Shown here: positions 27,783 to 37,846 of the stretch, piece after piece | How positions within the stretch are numbered: position 1 is the stretch's first letter | Layout: each line of letters begins with the position of its first letter | DNA from: Oricola thermophila | GTDB lineage: Bacteria > Pseudomonadota > Alphaproteobacteria > Rhizobiales > Rhizobiaceae | Direction: 5' to 3' | NCBI RefSeq assembly: GCF_013358405.1 | Contig: NZ_CP054836.1 | Location: 1,240,001-1,304,000, forward strand | DNA: 64,000 nt | Notes under the pieces: generated by a model | Database searches by the model: none | Told to the model about the DNA's origin: nothing | What the model saw: the letters and a program-made list of their open reading frames with translations, nothing else | Translations under genes and position numbers: made by a program

Positions 27783-28802
27783 ATGAAAAAACAGATGCTG
27801 ACCGGCGTTATCGGTGCAGCGGCTCTGGCCTTGGCCGGTTCTGCTGCCGCTGCGGCAACGCTTGACGATGTGAAAGCGAAAGGCTTCGTGCAGTGCGGCG
27901 TGAGCCAGGGCCTGCCCGGGTTCTCCAATCCGGACGCGGACGGCAACTGGAGCGGCCTCGATGTGGATCTGTGTCGTGCGGTTGCTGCCGCGGTCTTCGG
28001 TGACTCCGAAGCCGTCAAATTTACGCCGCTTTCGGCCAAGGAGCGTTTTACCGCTCTGCAGTCCGGCGAAATCGATATCCTTTCGCGCAACACCACCTGG
28101 ACCATGAGCCGCGACACGCAGCTTGGCCTGAACTTTGCCGGCGTCAACTATTACGACGGTCAGGGCTTCATGATCCGCACCTCGATGAACATCAACTCCG
28201 CGCTGGAGCTATCGGGGGCTTCAATCTGCACCAATACCGGCACCACGACCGAACTCAACGTCGCCGACTATTTCCGTGCCAACAACATGGAATACGAGCT
28301 GGTGGCGTTCGAGAAGGCCGACGAAGTGGTTGCGGCCTACGATGCCGGCCGCTGCGACGTCTATACGACCGACCAGTCCGGCCTGTATGCGCAGCGTCTC
28401 AAGCTTACCGATCCGGGCGAACACAAGGTTCTGCCGGAAATCATTTCCAAGGAGCCGCTCGGCCCGGTCGTCCGCCAGGGTGACGATCAGTGGTTCAACA
28501 TCGTCAAGTGGGTCCACATTGCGACGCTCAATGCCGAGGAACTCGGCGTGACCTCTGCCAATGTCGACGAAATGATGAACGGCGACAATCCGGCAGTTCG
28601 CCGCCTGCTCGGCGCCGAGGGTGAATTCGGCACCAGCATCGGCCTGACCAATGACTGGGCCTACAATATCATCAAGGCCGTCGGCAATTACGGCGAGATC
28701 TTCGACCGCAATGTCGGGCCGGATACCCCGCTCGGTATTGCGCGCGGCGTAAACGCCCTCTGGACGAAGGGCGGCCTGATGTACGGCCCGCCGATCCGCT
28801 AA
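27783..28802 (+). CDS. aapJ: General L-amino acid ABC transporter, substrate-binding protein AapJ
   Basis: 339-residue periplasmic binding protein of the polar amino acid (HAAT) uptake family. Signal peptide MKKQMLTGVIGAAALALAGS; mature start LDDVKAKGFVQCGVSQGLPG; FTPLSAKERFTALQSGEIDI and GASICTNTGTTTELNVADYF are characteristic of AapJ/BztA. Delivers many L-amino acids to AapQM. The ATG at 27783 starts the signal peptide. A stem-loop after the stop probably lets it be made in excess over the membrane genes. Confidence 0.95.
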   Translation: MKKQMLTGVIGAAALALAGSAAAAATLDDVKAKGFVQCGVSQGLPGFSNPDADGNWSGLDVDLCRAVAAAVFGDSEAVKFTPLSAKERFTALQSGEIDILSRNTTWTMSRDTQLGLNFAGVNYYDGQGFMIRTSMNINSALELSGASICTNTGTTTELNVADYFRANNMEYELVAFEKADEVVAAYDAGRCDVYTTDQSGLYAQRLKLTDPGEHKVLPEIISKEPLGPVVRQGDDQWFNIVKWVHIATLNAEELGVTSANVDEMMNGDNPAVRRLLGAEGEFGTSIGLTNDWAYNIIKAVGNYGEIFDRNVGPDTPLGIARGVNALWTKGGLMYGPPIR

Positions 28803-28813
28803 GGGAAATTCGT

Positions 28814-28840
28814 CACCCGGTCGCCAATGGCGGCCGGGTG
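28814..28840 (+). other. Intercistronic stem-loop between aapJ and aapQ
   Basis: 12-bp stem CACCCGGTCGCC / GGCGGCCGGGTG with one U-G pair and an AAU loop, 11 bp after the aapJ stop, without a U-run. Such elements typically stabilise the binding-protein mRNA or partly terminate transcription. Confidence 0.55.
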
Positions 28841-28949
28841 AAACGTATTGGGTGAGGAAATGCCATTCCAGCCCGATGGCAGCGCAATTGCGCTACCCGC
28901 AGCGGTTGGCATGACATCTCCGTCACGGATAAGTGGGTGATTAAGCGAA

Positions 28950-30164
28950 ATGGCCGTTACCGAGGTGACACAGAGCGGGCCTGACAACGACAAGGAAAGC
29001 GCACCCAAGGTCGCTCTCCTGAACAATCCGGAAGTTCGCGGCTGGCTTTTCCAGTGCGTATTGGCTGTCTTGGTCGTCTATCTCGCATATGCCGGCTGGA
29101 ACAACATGAATGCGAACCTGCGCGCCGCGGGAATTGCATCGGGTTGGGGTTTCCTGTCGACCAATGCGGGCTTCGCGATCAGTCAGTCCCTGATTGAATA
29201 CAGCCAGGCTTCCTCTACATATGGCCGCGTTTATATCGTCGGCCTGCTGAATACGCTCGTGGTAGCGGGCGCCGGCATTTTCTTCGCGACGATTATCGGT
29301 TTCATCATCGGTATCGCCCGGCTGTCGAAGAACTGGATGATCAGTCGTCTCGCGACAGTCTATGTGGAAAGCCTGCGCAATGTCCCGCTGCTGTTGCAGA
29401 TCTTCATCTGGTATTTCGGCGTCCTCCGGCTCCTGCCGCAGCCGCGTCAGGGATTTGATTTCGGCGTCCTCGGGCTTCTGAACAATCGCGGCTACTTCGC
29501 TCCGAAGCCGGTCTGGGGTGAGGGGGCGGTGCTGACCGTGTATGCCTTTCTGGCGGCATGTCTCATCGCGTGGGGGATAGGTCGTTGGGCCCGTAAGCGG
29601 CAGATGGAAACCGGCCAGATATTTCCCAGCTTTCTGGTCGGGCTTGCCGTGATCGTCTTGCTGCCGTTGATCGTTTTCTTCGCGACCGGGGCACCTCTCA
29701 GCTGGGACATACCCAAGATGGGCGGTTTCCGGCCCAGCGGCGGAATGACCATTATTCCGGAATACATCGCCATGCTGGTCGCGCTGTCGACATATACCGC
29801 GTCGTTCATCGCGGAAATTGTCCGCGCGGGCATTCTTGCCGTCAACAAGGGGCAGACAGAAGCCGCGCATGCGCTCGGCCTGCGCAACGGCCAGACACTT
29901 CGTCTGGTTGTCGTCCCGCAGGCCCTGCGCATCATAATTCCTCCGCTGACCAGCCAGTATCTCAACCTGACCAAGAACTCTTCGCTGGCCGTGGCCATCG
30001 CCTATCCCGAGTTGACGTCGGTTTTCGCCGGTACCGCTCTTAACCAGACCGGGCAGGCGGTGGAGATCATTTCGCTTACGATGCTGACCTATCTGACAAT
30101 ATCGCTTCTGACGTCGCTGTTCATGAACTGGTACAACAGCCGCGTTGCGCTGGTGGAGAGATAA
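28950..30164 (+). CDS. aapQ: General L-amino acid ABC transporter permease AapQ
   Basis: 404-residue inner-membrane permease, larger than standard HisQ-type permeases because of AapQ-specific extra periplasmic/membrane sequence. NTLVVAGAGIFFATIIGFII opens the permease domain; the EAA loop is EAAHALGLRNGQTLRLVVVP. Forms a heterodimer with AapM and is energised by AapP. Second gene of aapJQMP. Confidence 0.95.
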   Translation: MAVTEVTQSGPDNDKESAPKVALLNNPEVRGWLFQCVLAVLVVYLAYAGWNNMNANLRAAGIASGWGFLSTNAGFAISQSLIEYSQASSTYGRVYIVGLLNTLVVAGAGIFFATIIGFIIGIARLSKNWMISRLATVYVESLRNVPLLLQIFIWYFGVLRLLPQPRQGFDFGVLGLLNNRGYFAPKPVWGEGAVLTVYAFLAACLIAWGIGRWARKRQMETGQIFPSFLVGLAVIVLLPLIVFFATGAPLSWDIPKMGGFRPSGGMTIIPEYIAMLVALSTYTASFIAEIVRAGILAVNKGQTEAAHALGLRNGQTLRLVVVPQALRIIIPPLTSQYLNLTKNSSLAVAIAYPELTSVFAGTALNQTGQAVEIISLTMLTYLTISLLTSLFMNWYNSRVALVER

Positions 30165-30168
30165 GAAA

Positions 30169-31506
30169 ATGAGCGACCGCCCGCAAAACGCCAATGTCGC
30201 CTTTGTCCGGACCGAGATGCTGGACGAGCAGCCAGCGCCGGCCTTGAGCAAGGGAGTCGTCGCCTGGTTGCGCGAGAGCCTGTTTTCGTCGGTTCCCTAC
30301 ACCATACTGACGCTGTTCAGCCTGTATGTGTTGTACGTGATCATACCGCCGATCTTCAGCTTCGTGTTCACCAACGCTGTATGGACCGGCGCCGACCGTG
30401 CCGTCTGCGCAACCGAGGCTCAGGGGGGTATCCAGCCCGACGGATGGTTCGGAGCGTGCTGGGCCTATGTCGGCGACTACGCCAACCAGTTCATCTATGG
30501 CCGCTATCCGGACGAGGAGCAGTGGCGGGTCAATATTGTCGGCTTGCTGTTCTTTGGCGGTCTGGCCCCGCTGTTGATTCCGTCGGCACCTTTCAAGCGC
30601 CAGAACATCCTGTTCATGGCGGTGGTGTTCCCGATTGCGGCACTGATCCTGCTGACCGGCGGGCATTTCGAGGTTGGCGGCCTTTATGTCCCGCTGGCTG
30701 TCATCGCGATTGCCGGACTTGCGCTGGCATATCTTTTCGCTCGGCTGTCGGAATCCGATCCTCTTCCATCCCTGAAGGCAACGGGGATGATATTCGTTGG
30801 ATTGTTTGTCCTGCTGTTCATCCTTGGTTTCGATTTCGGGTTGACGCATGTCGAAACCGAGGTCTGGGGCGGCCTGCTGGTAACGCTCGTCATAGCGGTT
30901 ACCGGGATCGCCGCATCGCTGCCGCTCGGTATCGCGCTCGCGCTCGGGCGGCGCTCGGCACTGCCAATCGTGCGCTTTTTCTCGATCGTGTTCATCGAGT
31001 TCTGGCGGGGCGTTCCGCTTATCACCGTGCTCTTCATGTCGTCGGTGATGCTGCCGCTGTTCCTTCCCGAGGGTGTCAGCTTCGACAAGTTGCTGCGTGC
31101 CCTGATCGGCGTGGCCCTGTTCTCGTCCGCCTACATGGCGGAGGTCGTGCGCGGCGGATTGCAGGCCCTGCCGAAAGGCCAGTACGAGGGAGCGATGGCC
31201 CTCGGGTTGAACTGGATGCAGATGATGCGCATGATTATTCTTCCGCAGGCGCTGAAACTGGTGATCCCGGGTATCGTGAATACGTTCATCGGCCTGTTCA
31301 AGGACACCACGCTTGTCCTGATCATCGGCCTGTTCGACTTCCTGGGCCAGATCCAGTCGTCCTATTCCGATCCGACCTGGTCGTCGCCCGTGCAATCCCT
31401 GACGGGCTATCTGTTCGCCGCATTCATCTATTTCGTCTTCTGCTTCGGAATGTCGCGCTACTCCATGTTCATGGAGCGTCAGCTCGATACCGGACACAAA
31501 CGATAG
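30169..31506 (+). CDS. aapM: General L-amino acid ABC transporter permease AapM
   Basis: 445-residue permease partner of AapQ. N-terminal extension with several membrane helices, then the BPD_transp_1 core with EAA loop [36 protein letters not shown] is the conserved entry helix. The ATG at 30169 lies four bases after the aapQ stop. Confidence 0.95.
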   Translation: MSDRPQNANVAFVRTEMLDEQPAPALSKGVVAWLRESLFSSVPYTILTLFSLYVLYVIIPPIFSFVFTNAVWTGADRAVCATEAQGGIQPDGWFGACWAYVGDYANQFIYGRYPDEEQWRVNIVGLLFFGGLAPLLIPSAPFKRQNILFMAVVFPIAALILLTGGHFEVGGLYVPLAVIAIAGLALAYLFARLSESDPLPSLKATGMIFVGLFVLLFILGFDFGLTHVETEVWGGLLVTLVIAVTGIAASLPLGIALALGRRSALPIVRFFSIVFIEFWRGVPLITVLFMSSVMLPLFLPEGVSFDKLLRALIGVALFSSAYMAEVVRGGLQALPKGQYEGAMALGLNWMQMMRMIILPQALKLVIPGIVNTFIGLFKDTTLVLIIGLFDFLGQIQSSYSDPTWSSPVQSLTGYLFAAFIYFVFCFGMSRYSMFMERQLDTGHKR

Positions 31507-31517
31507 GAACCGTTATC

Positions 31518-32321
<804 letters not shown>

Positions 32322-32345
32322 AGTATTGCGTATCAATGTGCAGGC

Positions 32346-32373
32346 AAAAGCCGGCCCTCGTGGCCGGCTTTTT
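32346..32373. terminator. Bidirectional intrinsic terminator after aapP
   Basis: AAAAGCCGGCC / GGCCGGCTTTTT around a 5-base loop: U-runs on both strands, placed between the convergent aapP and monooxygenase genes. Confidence 0.88.
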
Positions 32374-33551
32374 CATTCAGTTATCCGGTAGCCGTATAGC
32401 CAGTCGAGGTCGCCGAAGAAGGCTTCCGGCGAGCGCATCTGGAAGAACATGTTGCGGGCGATCCGCCCGGCGCCGCTCTGGTGGTAGGTCCAGCGATTGA
32501 AGGCGGTCCGGCGCGCAACGCGCAGGACGCGATCGAGCCGCAGTGCGCGGTAGTCGTTCAGGGCCTTGGAATGATTCCCCCGACTGGCTGAAATCGCGAG
32601 TCCGGCGGCGTAGCCGTCCTCGATCGCCATTGCCGCTCCCTGGGCTGCAAAGGGTTCCATGCCATGAGCGGCATCGCCGACGAGAAGAATCCGACCGTGA
32701 TGCCAGGGGGCCGACGGCGCCACCGCGCTGAGCGGCCACGTGGTCCAGCTTGCCTTGTCGAGTGCGCCGAGGTCAGTGACGCTTCTAGCGCTTGCCAGCA
32801 GCCTGGCTAGCTTTTCCCCGTCGGCCTCGTTCGCCCAGTTGTGCGCATCCAGCTTGCCATGGGTTACGGCCACGATATTCAGCGTCTCGGAATTGCGCAC
32901 GGGATAGGTCACGAGGTGACTTTCCGGTGCCATCCACGCCGTCACCTTGTTGGCGCTTGCAGCAGAAGCCGGACCTATCGCACGCCATGCGATGCGCCCG
33001 GTCGACCGGGGACGCGCCGCACCCGGAATTGCCTCCCGAACCTTCGACCAGATGCCATCCGCGCCGACCAGCAGGTCTGAAACGATTTCGCGCTCGCCTG
33101 CATCGCATGCAAGTCGGGTGGTGACGCGGTCGGCGTCTTGGCGAATGTCGGCGACCTTGTGGCCGGTGAGGATGTTGATCAGGGGGTCGGCGACTGCTGC
33201 CGTGTAGAGTACACCGTGCAGGCTGGCCCGATGCGCGGTCAGATAGGGGGCACCCATGCGATCGAGCCATTTCGGCGTTATCGCCATGTCGAGCAATATG
33301 CGACCGCTCGGCGCGTCGCCCAGCCGGATCGATGTCGGTGCGACGGCCCTTTCTGCGAGTGCGTCGAGGACACCGATCTCGCGCAGGATGCGGGTGGCGT
33401 TGGGCGCGATCTGCAAGCCGGCGCCGACCTCGGACGGTGCGGAGAAAGCCTCGACGATGGTCGATCCGATTCCGCGTCTGGCCAAGGCAAGAGCGGTGGT
33501 GAGGCCCGCGATTCCCGCCCCGGCAACCAGAATATGCGTCTTGTCTTTCAC
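32373..33551 (-). CDS. FAD-dependent monooxygenase (salicylate/3-hydroxybenzoate hydroxylase-like)
   Basis: 392-residue group A flavoprotein hydroxylase. GAGIAGLTTALALARRG is the Rossmann GxGxxG; DLLVGADGIWSKVR is the DG motif; ILLVGDAAHGMEPFAAQGAAMAIED is the GD motif. The GTG at 33551 is the start because the FAD loop begins five residues later. Substrate uncertain: rhizobial relatives are annotated as salicylate- or 6-hydroxynicotinate-type hydroxylases without proof. Not in a catabolic operon. Confidence 0.85.
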   Translation of the reverse strand: MKDKTHILVAGAGIAGLTTALALARRGIGSTIVEAFSAPSEVGAGLQIAPNATRILREIGVLDALAERAVAPTSIRLGDAPSGRILLDMAITPKWLDRMGAPYLTAHRASLHGVLYTAAVADPLINILTGHKVADIRQDADRVTTRLACDAGEREIVSDLLVGADGIWSKVREAIPGAARPRSTGRIAWRAIGPASAASANKVTAWMAPESHLVTYPVRNSETLNIVAVTHGKLDAHNWANEADGEKLARLLASARSVTDLGALDKASWTTWPLSAVAPSAPWHHGRILLVGDAAHGMEPFAAQGAAMAIEDGYAAGLAISASRGNHSKALNDYRALRLDRVLRVARRTAFNRWTYHQSGAGRIARNMFFQMRSPEAFFGDLDWLYGYRITE

Positions 33552-33584
33552 CTGCCGCCCGGATGTCTCGCGTGCGCCCGGAAA

Positions 33585-33836
33585 TCAGGCCGCCGTTTGT
33601 TCCGTATCGAACACGCAGCCTTCCGGTCGCGTTTCCTCAGCGCCGAGTTTGTCGTTGAAGACATAAAGCGTCGAGCAATAGGGACACACCTTCTCGTTAT
33701 CGTCCCCCATGTCGAGAAATACATGTGGATGATCGAAGGGCGGATTCGCTCCAACGCACATGAATTCCTTAACGCCGATCTCGATGCGAGCATGTCCGGC
33801 ATCGTTCTGGAAATGGGGCGTCGCGTGGCCAGCCAT
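33585..33836 (-). CDS. NDUFS6-like zinc-finger (zf-CHCC) protein
   Basis: 83 residues ending in a zf-CHCC domain: EFMCVGANPPFDHPHVFLDM and VCPYCSTLYVF give the C-H-C-C zinc ligands seen in mitochondrial complex I subunit NDUFS6. Alphaproteobacterial complex I contains this subunit near the NuoG/NuoI interface. Located away from nuo genes, 34 bp upstream of the monooxygenase start on the same strand. Confidence 0.88.
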   Translation of the reverse strand: MAGHATPHFQNDAGHARIEIGVKEFMCVGANPPFDHPHVFLDMGDDNEKVCPYCSTLYVFNDKLGAEETRPEGCVFDTEQTAA

Positions 33837-33980
33837 CGTAAAATCCCGTTTGAATGACTAAATTTCTGTTCGGCCGCAGGCGGCCAATTTCGCGATGCAC
33901 ACTAGCGCCCCGAAACCGGAATTGGTAGCCATTTGCCGCTCAAATCCGCCACGAATCCCAATCACGTGACACAACGCCCC

Positions 33981-34739
33981 ATGCCAAGTTTCATTCATGA
34001 CAATCTCTCGCTCACCTATTTCGACGAAGGGGAACCCGCCGGCGATCCCATCCTGTTGATTCACGGTTTTGCCTCCAACAAGGAGGTCAACTGGGTCAAC
34101 CCCGGCTGGCTGAAGACGCTAGGGGACGCGGGGTATAGGGTCATAGCCATCGACAACCGCGGGCATGGCGAAAGCGACAAACCGCACGGAACGGAGGCGT
34201 ATGTACCCGAGAGGATGGCGGATGATGCCATCGCCTTGTTGCGGCATCTCGAAGTCCCCCGAGCTCACGTGATGGGCTATTCGATGGGAGCCCGGATATC
34301 TGCATTCATGGCGCTGGCCGCTCCCGAAATGGTGCGGTCACTGGTCTTCGGCGGCCTTGGTATGGGCATGGTTGAAGGCGTGGGCAGTTGGGAAGGTATC
34401 GCAGAGGGATTGCTAGCCGACTCCATCGATACCGTTTCGGATCCAAGAGCACGTGCCTTCCGCTTGTTTGCCGACCAGACGGGGAGCGACCGGATCGCGC
34501 TCGCCGCGTGCATCCGCTCATCGCGCAGGAAGCTTACCGCCGAACAGGTTCGAAAAATCGAAGTGCCCGCCATGATTGCCGTCGGCACGAAGGACGATAT
34601 CGCCGGTTCGCCCCATGAACTGGCGGCGCTGCTGCCAAGGGCGCAGGTTGTCGAGATCCCGGGCCGCGATCATATGCTGGCGGTTGGTGACCGAGTGTTC
34701 AAGCAGGCTGTTCTGGAATTCCTCGCGTCGAATCATTAA
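33981..34739 (+). CDS. Alpha/beta hydrolase
   Basis: 252-residue cytosolic alpha/beta hydrolase. LLIHGFASNKEVNWVN (oxyanion), NRGHGESDKP, nucleophile elbow GYSMGA, Asp in GTKDDIAGSP, His in GRDHMLAVGD. Start ATG at 33981 (MPSFIHDNLSLTYFDEGE) fits homologues; a GTG 15 bases upstream is possible. No substrate clue. Upstream of cysE. Confidence 0.85.
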   Translation: MPSFIHDNLSLTYFDEGEPAGDPILLIHGFASNKEVNWVNPGWLKTLGDAGYRVIAIDNRGHGESDKPHGTEAYVPERMADDAIALLRHLEVPRAHVMGYSMGARISAFMALAAPEMVRSLVFGGLGMGMVEGVGSWEGIAEGLLADSIDTVSDPRARAFRLFADQTGSDRIALAACIRSSRRKLTAEQVRKIEVPAMIAVGTKDDIAGSPHELAALLPRAQVVEIPGRDHMLAVGDRVFKQAVLEFLASNH

Positions 34740-34838
34740 CCGCGATTGATGCGCACTTGAAAAGATTTGAAGCCGTTTCGTTTTATAAAGCGGCGGGATG
34801 CGCTATCTATCAACGAACCTAAACCGATGGAGGCCGGA

Positions 34839-35660
34839 ATGGCACAACATCGCAAGTCCGTTTCGTCGTCGCAGATCGAGGCGCTGGATCCGATCTGGCA
34901 TGCGGTTCGTGAGGAAGCCGAGGCCGCCATCGCCAAGGATCGGGCGCTGGGCGCATTCATGCTGACGACCGTGCTCAACCAGCCCTCCCTGGAAGAGGCC
35001 ATCATTCACCGCATCTCGGAGCGGCTGGACCACCCGGACATGTGCGCTGATCTCCTGCGCCAGTCGTTCCGGTCCATGATGGAATCCGATCCGTCCTGGA
35101 GCGAAATCGTGCGTGTGGATATGCAGGCGGTCTATGACCGCGACCCGGCCTGCACCCGTTTCATAGAGCCGCTCTTATACTTCAAGGGCTTCCATGCGAT
35201 TCAGACGCATCGGCTGGCTCATTGGCTGTTTCGGGAAGGCCGGCTGGATTTTGCGCTGTATCTGCAGAGCCGTTCATCGGCGGTATTCCAGACCGATATC
35301 AATCCGGCCGCACGTATCGGCAAGGGCATATTCCTCGATCATGCCACTGGTCTGGTGGTCGGTGAAACCGCGGTTGTAGGTGACAATGTCTCGATTCTTC
35401 ATTCCGTGACCCTTGGCGGAACCGGCAAGGAAGGGAGTGATCGTCATCCCAAGATCGGCGACGGTGTTCTGATCGGTGCCGGGTCGAAAATTCTCGGCAA
35501 CATCAGAATCGGGAACTGCAGCAAGATAGCGGCCGGTTCCGTGGTTCTGAAAGACGTTCCTCCATCGAAAACGGTGGCGGGCGTGCCGGCACGGATAATG
35601 GGCGATTCGGGGTGCAGCGAACCCTCCCGTGTCATGGATCAATTGCTCGAATCGGACTGA
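34839..35660 (+). CDS. cysE: Serine O-acetyltransferase
   Basis: 273 residues. Makes O-acetylserine for cysteine synthesis. N-terminal helical SAT domain, then a left-handed beta-helix with FLDHATGLVVGETAVVGDNV and SILHSVTLGGTGK containing the catalytic His residues. GGAGG six bases before the ATG at 34839 decides the start over two upstream ATGs. Confidence 0.95.
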   Translation: MAQHRKSVSSSQIEALDPIWHAVREEAEAAIAKDRALGAFMLTTVLNQPSLEEAIIHRISERLDHPDMCADLLRQSFRSMMESDPSWSEIVRVDMQAVYDRDPACTRFIEPLLYFKGFHAIQTHRLAHWLFREGRLDFALYLQSRSSAVFQTDINPAARIGKGIFLDHATGLVVGETAVVGDNVSILHSVTLGGTGKEGSDRHPKIGDGVLIGAGSKILGNIRIGNCSKIAAGSVVLKDVPPSKTVAGVPARIMGDSGCSEPSRVMDQLLESD

Positions 35661-35779
35661 CGGGCATCTCGATTACAATACAGGACAACCGGCGCGGCGG
35701 GCTTGCACTGGCGCGTCAATCATGTTTTGCCAGCGGGACCCGCAGGGCGAAGACCACAACCGTTACAGGGAGCCAGTCC

Positions 35780-35992
35780 GTGACATCCGAAGAACTCACC
35801 AAACTGACGCGTTTTTTCCAGAACACCTTCGGAAACACGGCCCTTGCAGTCAAACCGCGTCCGCGCATCACGGATTCTGCGGAGCTCTATGTGGGCGATG
35901 AGTTTCTGGGTATCGTTACACGCATCGAGGACGAGGGGGAGGTTTCCTACGACCTGTCCATGTCGATTCTGGACATCGACCTCGAAGACTAG
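35780..35992 (+). CDS. DUF3126 protein
   Basis: 70 residues; the whole length is a DUF3126 domain (LTRFFQNTFGNTALAVKPRP; SAELYVGDEFLGIV; MSILDIDLED). Conserved in Hyphomicrobiales after cysE, function unknown. The start is GTG at 35780 with AGGGAG eight bases upstream; no ATG fits. Its stop overlaps, tail to tail, the stop of the next gene by four bases. Confidence 0.88.
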   Translation: MTSEELTKLTRFFQNTFGNTALAVKPRPRITDSAELYVGDEFLGIVTRIEDEGEVSYDLSMSILDIDLED

Positions 35993-36741
35993 TCCGCGGA
36001 TCGGACAAGAAGGCTGCGAAGGAAAACGGGCAGGGCGACATGAAGGCCGCGCCATTCGTCGAGCAGCCTGGCCGGAAACCGGATATGCGCCGATAGCGTT
36101 TCGCCGAAATGGATATCGGTTTCGCATGGCGCCAATATTATCCGGTCCTTCCCGGTGTCCTGACAGCGCGCGACGAAACGCCGGCCACTGGCCTTGTCGG
36201 GAGACGAGTAGACAAGGCGTTCGTTGATGTAGCCGTGTTCCTCTGACAAGGCGAAGCTGCGCAAGCCTCCCGGCGCGGGGGTCGCCGCTCCGGTAACCAC
36301 TTGGCGATAAACGGGGTCAAAACGGCCAGCCATGTCGCGTGTCGTTGCGCGGGGCATGATAGAGACGAACAGAATTGAGTTCGTGGCCGGATCGACGTTG
36401 TTGAATTCCGCAGATAGACGATCACTGAATCCCGAAATCGTGGGCCAATGCAGGTAGATGTCGAGCCGGGCCGTCTCTCCGGATCGGCGTTGGTTCTGCT
36501 TGCGGATCATGTTTGCCGGTACTGAAACGACATCGTTTCCGACAACGATATCGTAGCGCTCGGTGGCGGAGGTGTGCCCTGCGCGAACAAGCGTGCGACC
36601 GTAGAGCTTCCCCGCGACCATAATGGCAAGCGACAGCGCCGCCATCACGCCGAATGCGACAAGCAACCGCGTCGCGAGAACGGGCATCCCTTTTCGAACG
36701 TCGAAACGTTCCTCTGCTGATGCTGCTGTAGGGACCGGCAT
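35989..36741 (-). CDS. Membrane-anchored protein, unknown function
   Basis: 250 residues: one transmembrane helix near residues 22-45 and a periplasmic domain of ~200 residues (YDIVVGNDVVSVPANMIRKQ; RLDIYLHWPTISGFSD; LVYSSPDKASGRRFVARCQD; CETDIHFGETLSAHIRFPA). No named domain recognised. Divergent from a small membrane-protein gene 100 bp away. Confidence 0.72.
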   Translation of the reverse strand: MPVPTAASAEERFDVRKGMPVLATRLLVAFGVMAALSLAIMVAGKLYGRTLVRAGHTSATERYDIVVGNDVVSVPANMIRKQNQRRSGETARLDIYLHWPTISGFSDRLSAEFNNVDPATNSILFVSIMPRATTRDMAGRFDPVYRQVVTGAATPAPGGLRSFALSEEHGYINERLVYSSPDKASGRRFVARCQDTGKDRIILAPCETDIHFGETLSAHIRFPARLLDEWRGLHVALPVFLRSLLVRSAD

Positions 36742-36841
36742 ATTGCGGGCGGAGTGTCCTTAACTGGCACAGGAAAACTGGCATTCAACGTGCATCAGTC
36801 GATAGGTTCTTGGTAAACTTTCGGTAAACAGGGGCGTGTCG

Positions 36842-37147
36842 ATGGTTGTAATGTTGGTCTTCTTCACCGGCGTGGCGGTAGCAATGGCTATGTTTCATCT
36901 GGTTCGGGCACAGGTCGGGTTCACTCCCGGATTCGACCGCAAGACACTGGATGAAATTGGCCCCGTGAACGCGTTTCTGGTCTATTGCTGCACGGGCCCC
37001 GTACTCCTGACGCAGGCTTTCGACAGAACCGTGCCGCCAAATGCCGTTGTTTCATTGCGGAACACCGTGGTCTTCATGCTCCTTCTATTGCTTTGGACGT
37101 TTTCTCTCGGTGTAGTCATCGTGGAAAGCGCGCGGGCGCTCTTGTAG
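36842..37147 (+). CDS. Small two-helix membrane protein
   Basis: 101 residues, hydrophobic N-terminus, a polar middle (VRAQVGFTPGFDRKTLDEIG), a CCTGPVLLTQAFD segment and a C-terminal helix (VVFMLLLLLWTFSLGVVIVE). AGGGG seven bases before the ATG at 36842 decides it over the GTG at 36836. Conserved-looking but unnamed. Upstream are two GGTAAAC repeats. Confidence 0.7.
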   Translation: MVVMLVFFTGVAVAMAMFHLVRAQVGFTPGFDRKTLDEIGPVNAFLVYCCTGPVLLTQAFDRTVPPNAVVSLRNTVVFMLLLLLWTFSLGVVIVESARALL

Positions 37148-37207
37148 TCCATGTATTACGCGATGCAGGGTTCGCGCTGAACTTTGGAACGAGAAACGGT
37201 GGGAAGA

Positions 37208-37735
37208 ATGGCACTCTATGATCTCGATGGTGTCGGTCCGGAGTTGCGGGGCAGGGGGCCGGCCTTCCTGGCCCACGACGCAAAGGTGATCGGCAAGGTC
37301 ACGCTTGGCGAGGACAGCGGGATCTGGTTCGGGTGCGTATTACGCGGAGATAACGAGCGTATCACGATCGGCGCGAGAACGAATGTGCAGGAACACTGTA
37401 TAATGCACACCGACATGGGATTTCCGCTCGTCGTCGGAGATGGATGCACCATCGGTCATCGTGCGATGCTGCACGGCTGCACCGTCGGAAACAACAGCCT
37501 GATCGGTATAGGTGCCATCGTGCTCAATGGTGCGAAGATCGGGAGGAATTGCCTGGTCGGCGCCGGTGCACTCGTCACCGAAGGCAAGGAATTTCCGGAT
37601 GGCAGCCTTATCATTGGGTCTCCGGCGCGCGTTGCCAGGACGCTGGATGACAAGGCAATTGCCATGTTGCGGGAGTCGGCCGACCACTATGTCGAGAATG
37701 CACGGCGCTTTTCCTCCGGTCTGAACCGGGTTTAG
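37208..37735 (+). CDS. Gamma-carbonic-anhydrase family protein
   Basis: 175-residue left-handed beta-helix protein. His67, His84 and His89 ([15 protein letters not shown]) match the three metal ligands of gamma-carbonic anhydrases of the YrdA/CamH type. Enzymatic activity of this branch is often weak or unproven; plant homologues are complex I subunits. Start ATG 37208 with GGGAAG upstream. Monocistronic. Confidence 0.9.
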   Translation: MALYDLDGVGPELRGRGPAFLAHDAKVIGKVTLGEDSGIWFGCVLRGDNERITIGARTNVQEHCIMHTDMGFPLVVGDGCTIGHRAMLHGCTVGNNSLIGIGAIVLNGAKIGRNCLVGAGALVTEGKEFPDGSLIIGSPARVARTLDDKAIAMLRESADHYVENARRFSSGLNRV

Positions 37736-37846
37736 GCTCCCTGAAAAGGCGAGCCGACCGTCTGGATGGACGGCCGGCTCTTGGCCCGGTCGTTGGGGAT
37801 GGGATGGTTTGGGGACTCGACCGGGATTTCTGCATTCAAATTCGCG

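Noticed and set aside
27446..27865. 139-codon plus-strand frame overlapping the start of aapJ
   Set aside because: Runs into aapJ in another frame, lacks a ribosome-binding site and any family signature.
28941..31497. Two long minus-strand frames opposite aapQ and aapM
   Set aside because: Composition typical of reverse-complemented membrane proteins (rich in Arg, His, Gln, Asp); no similarity to any family.
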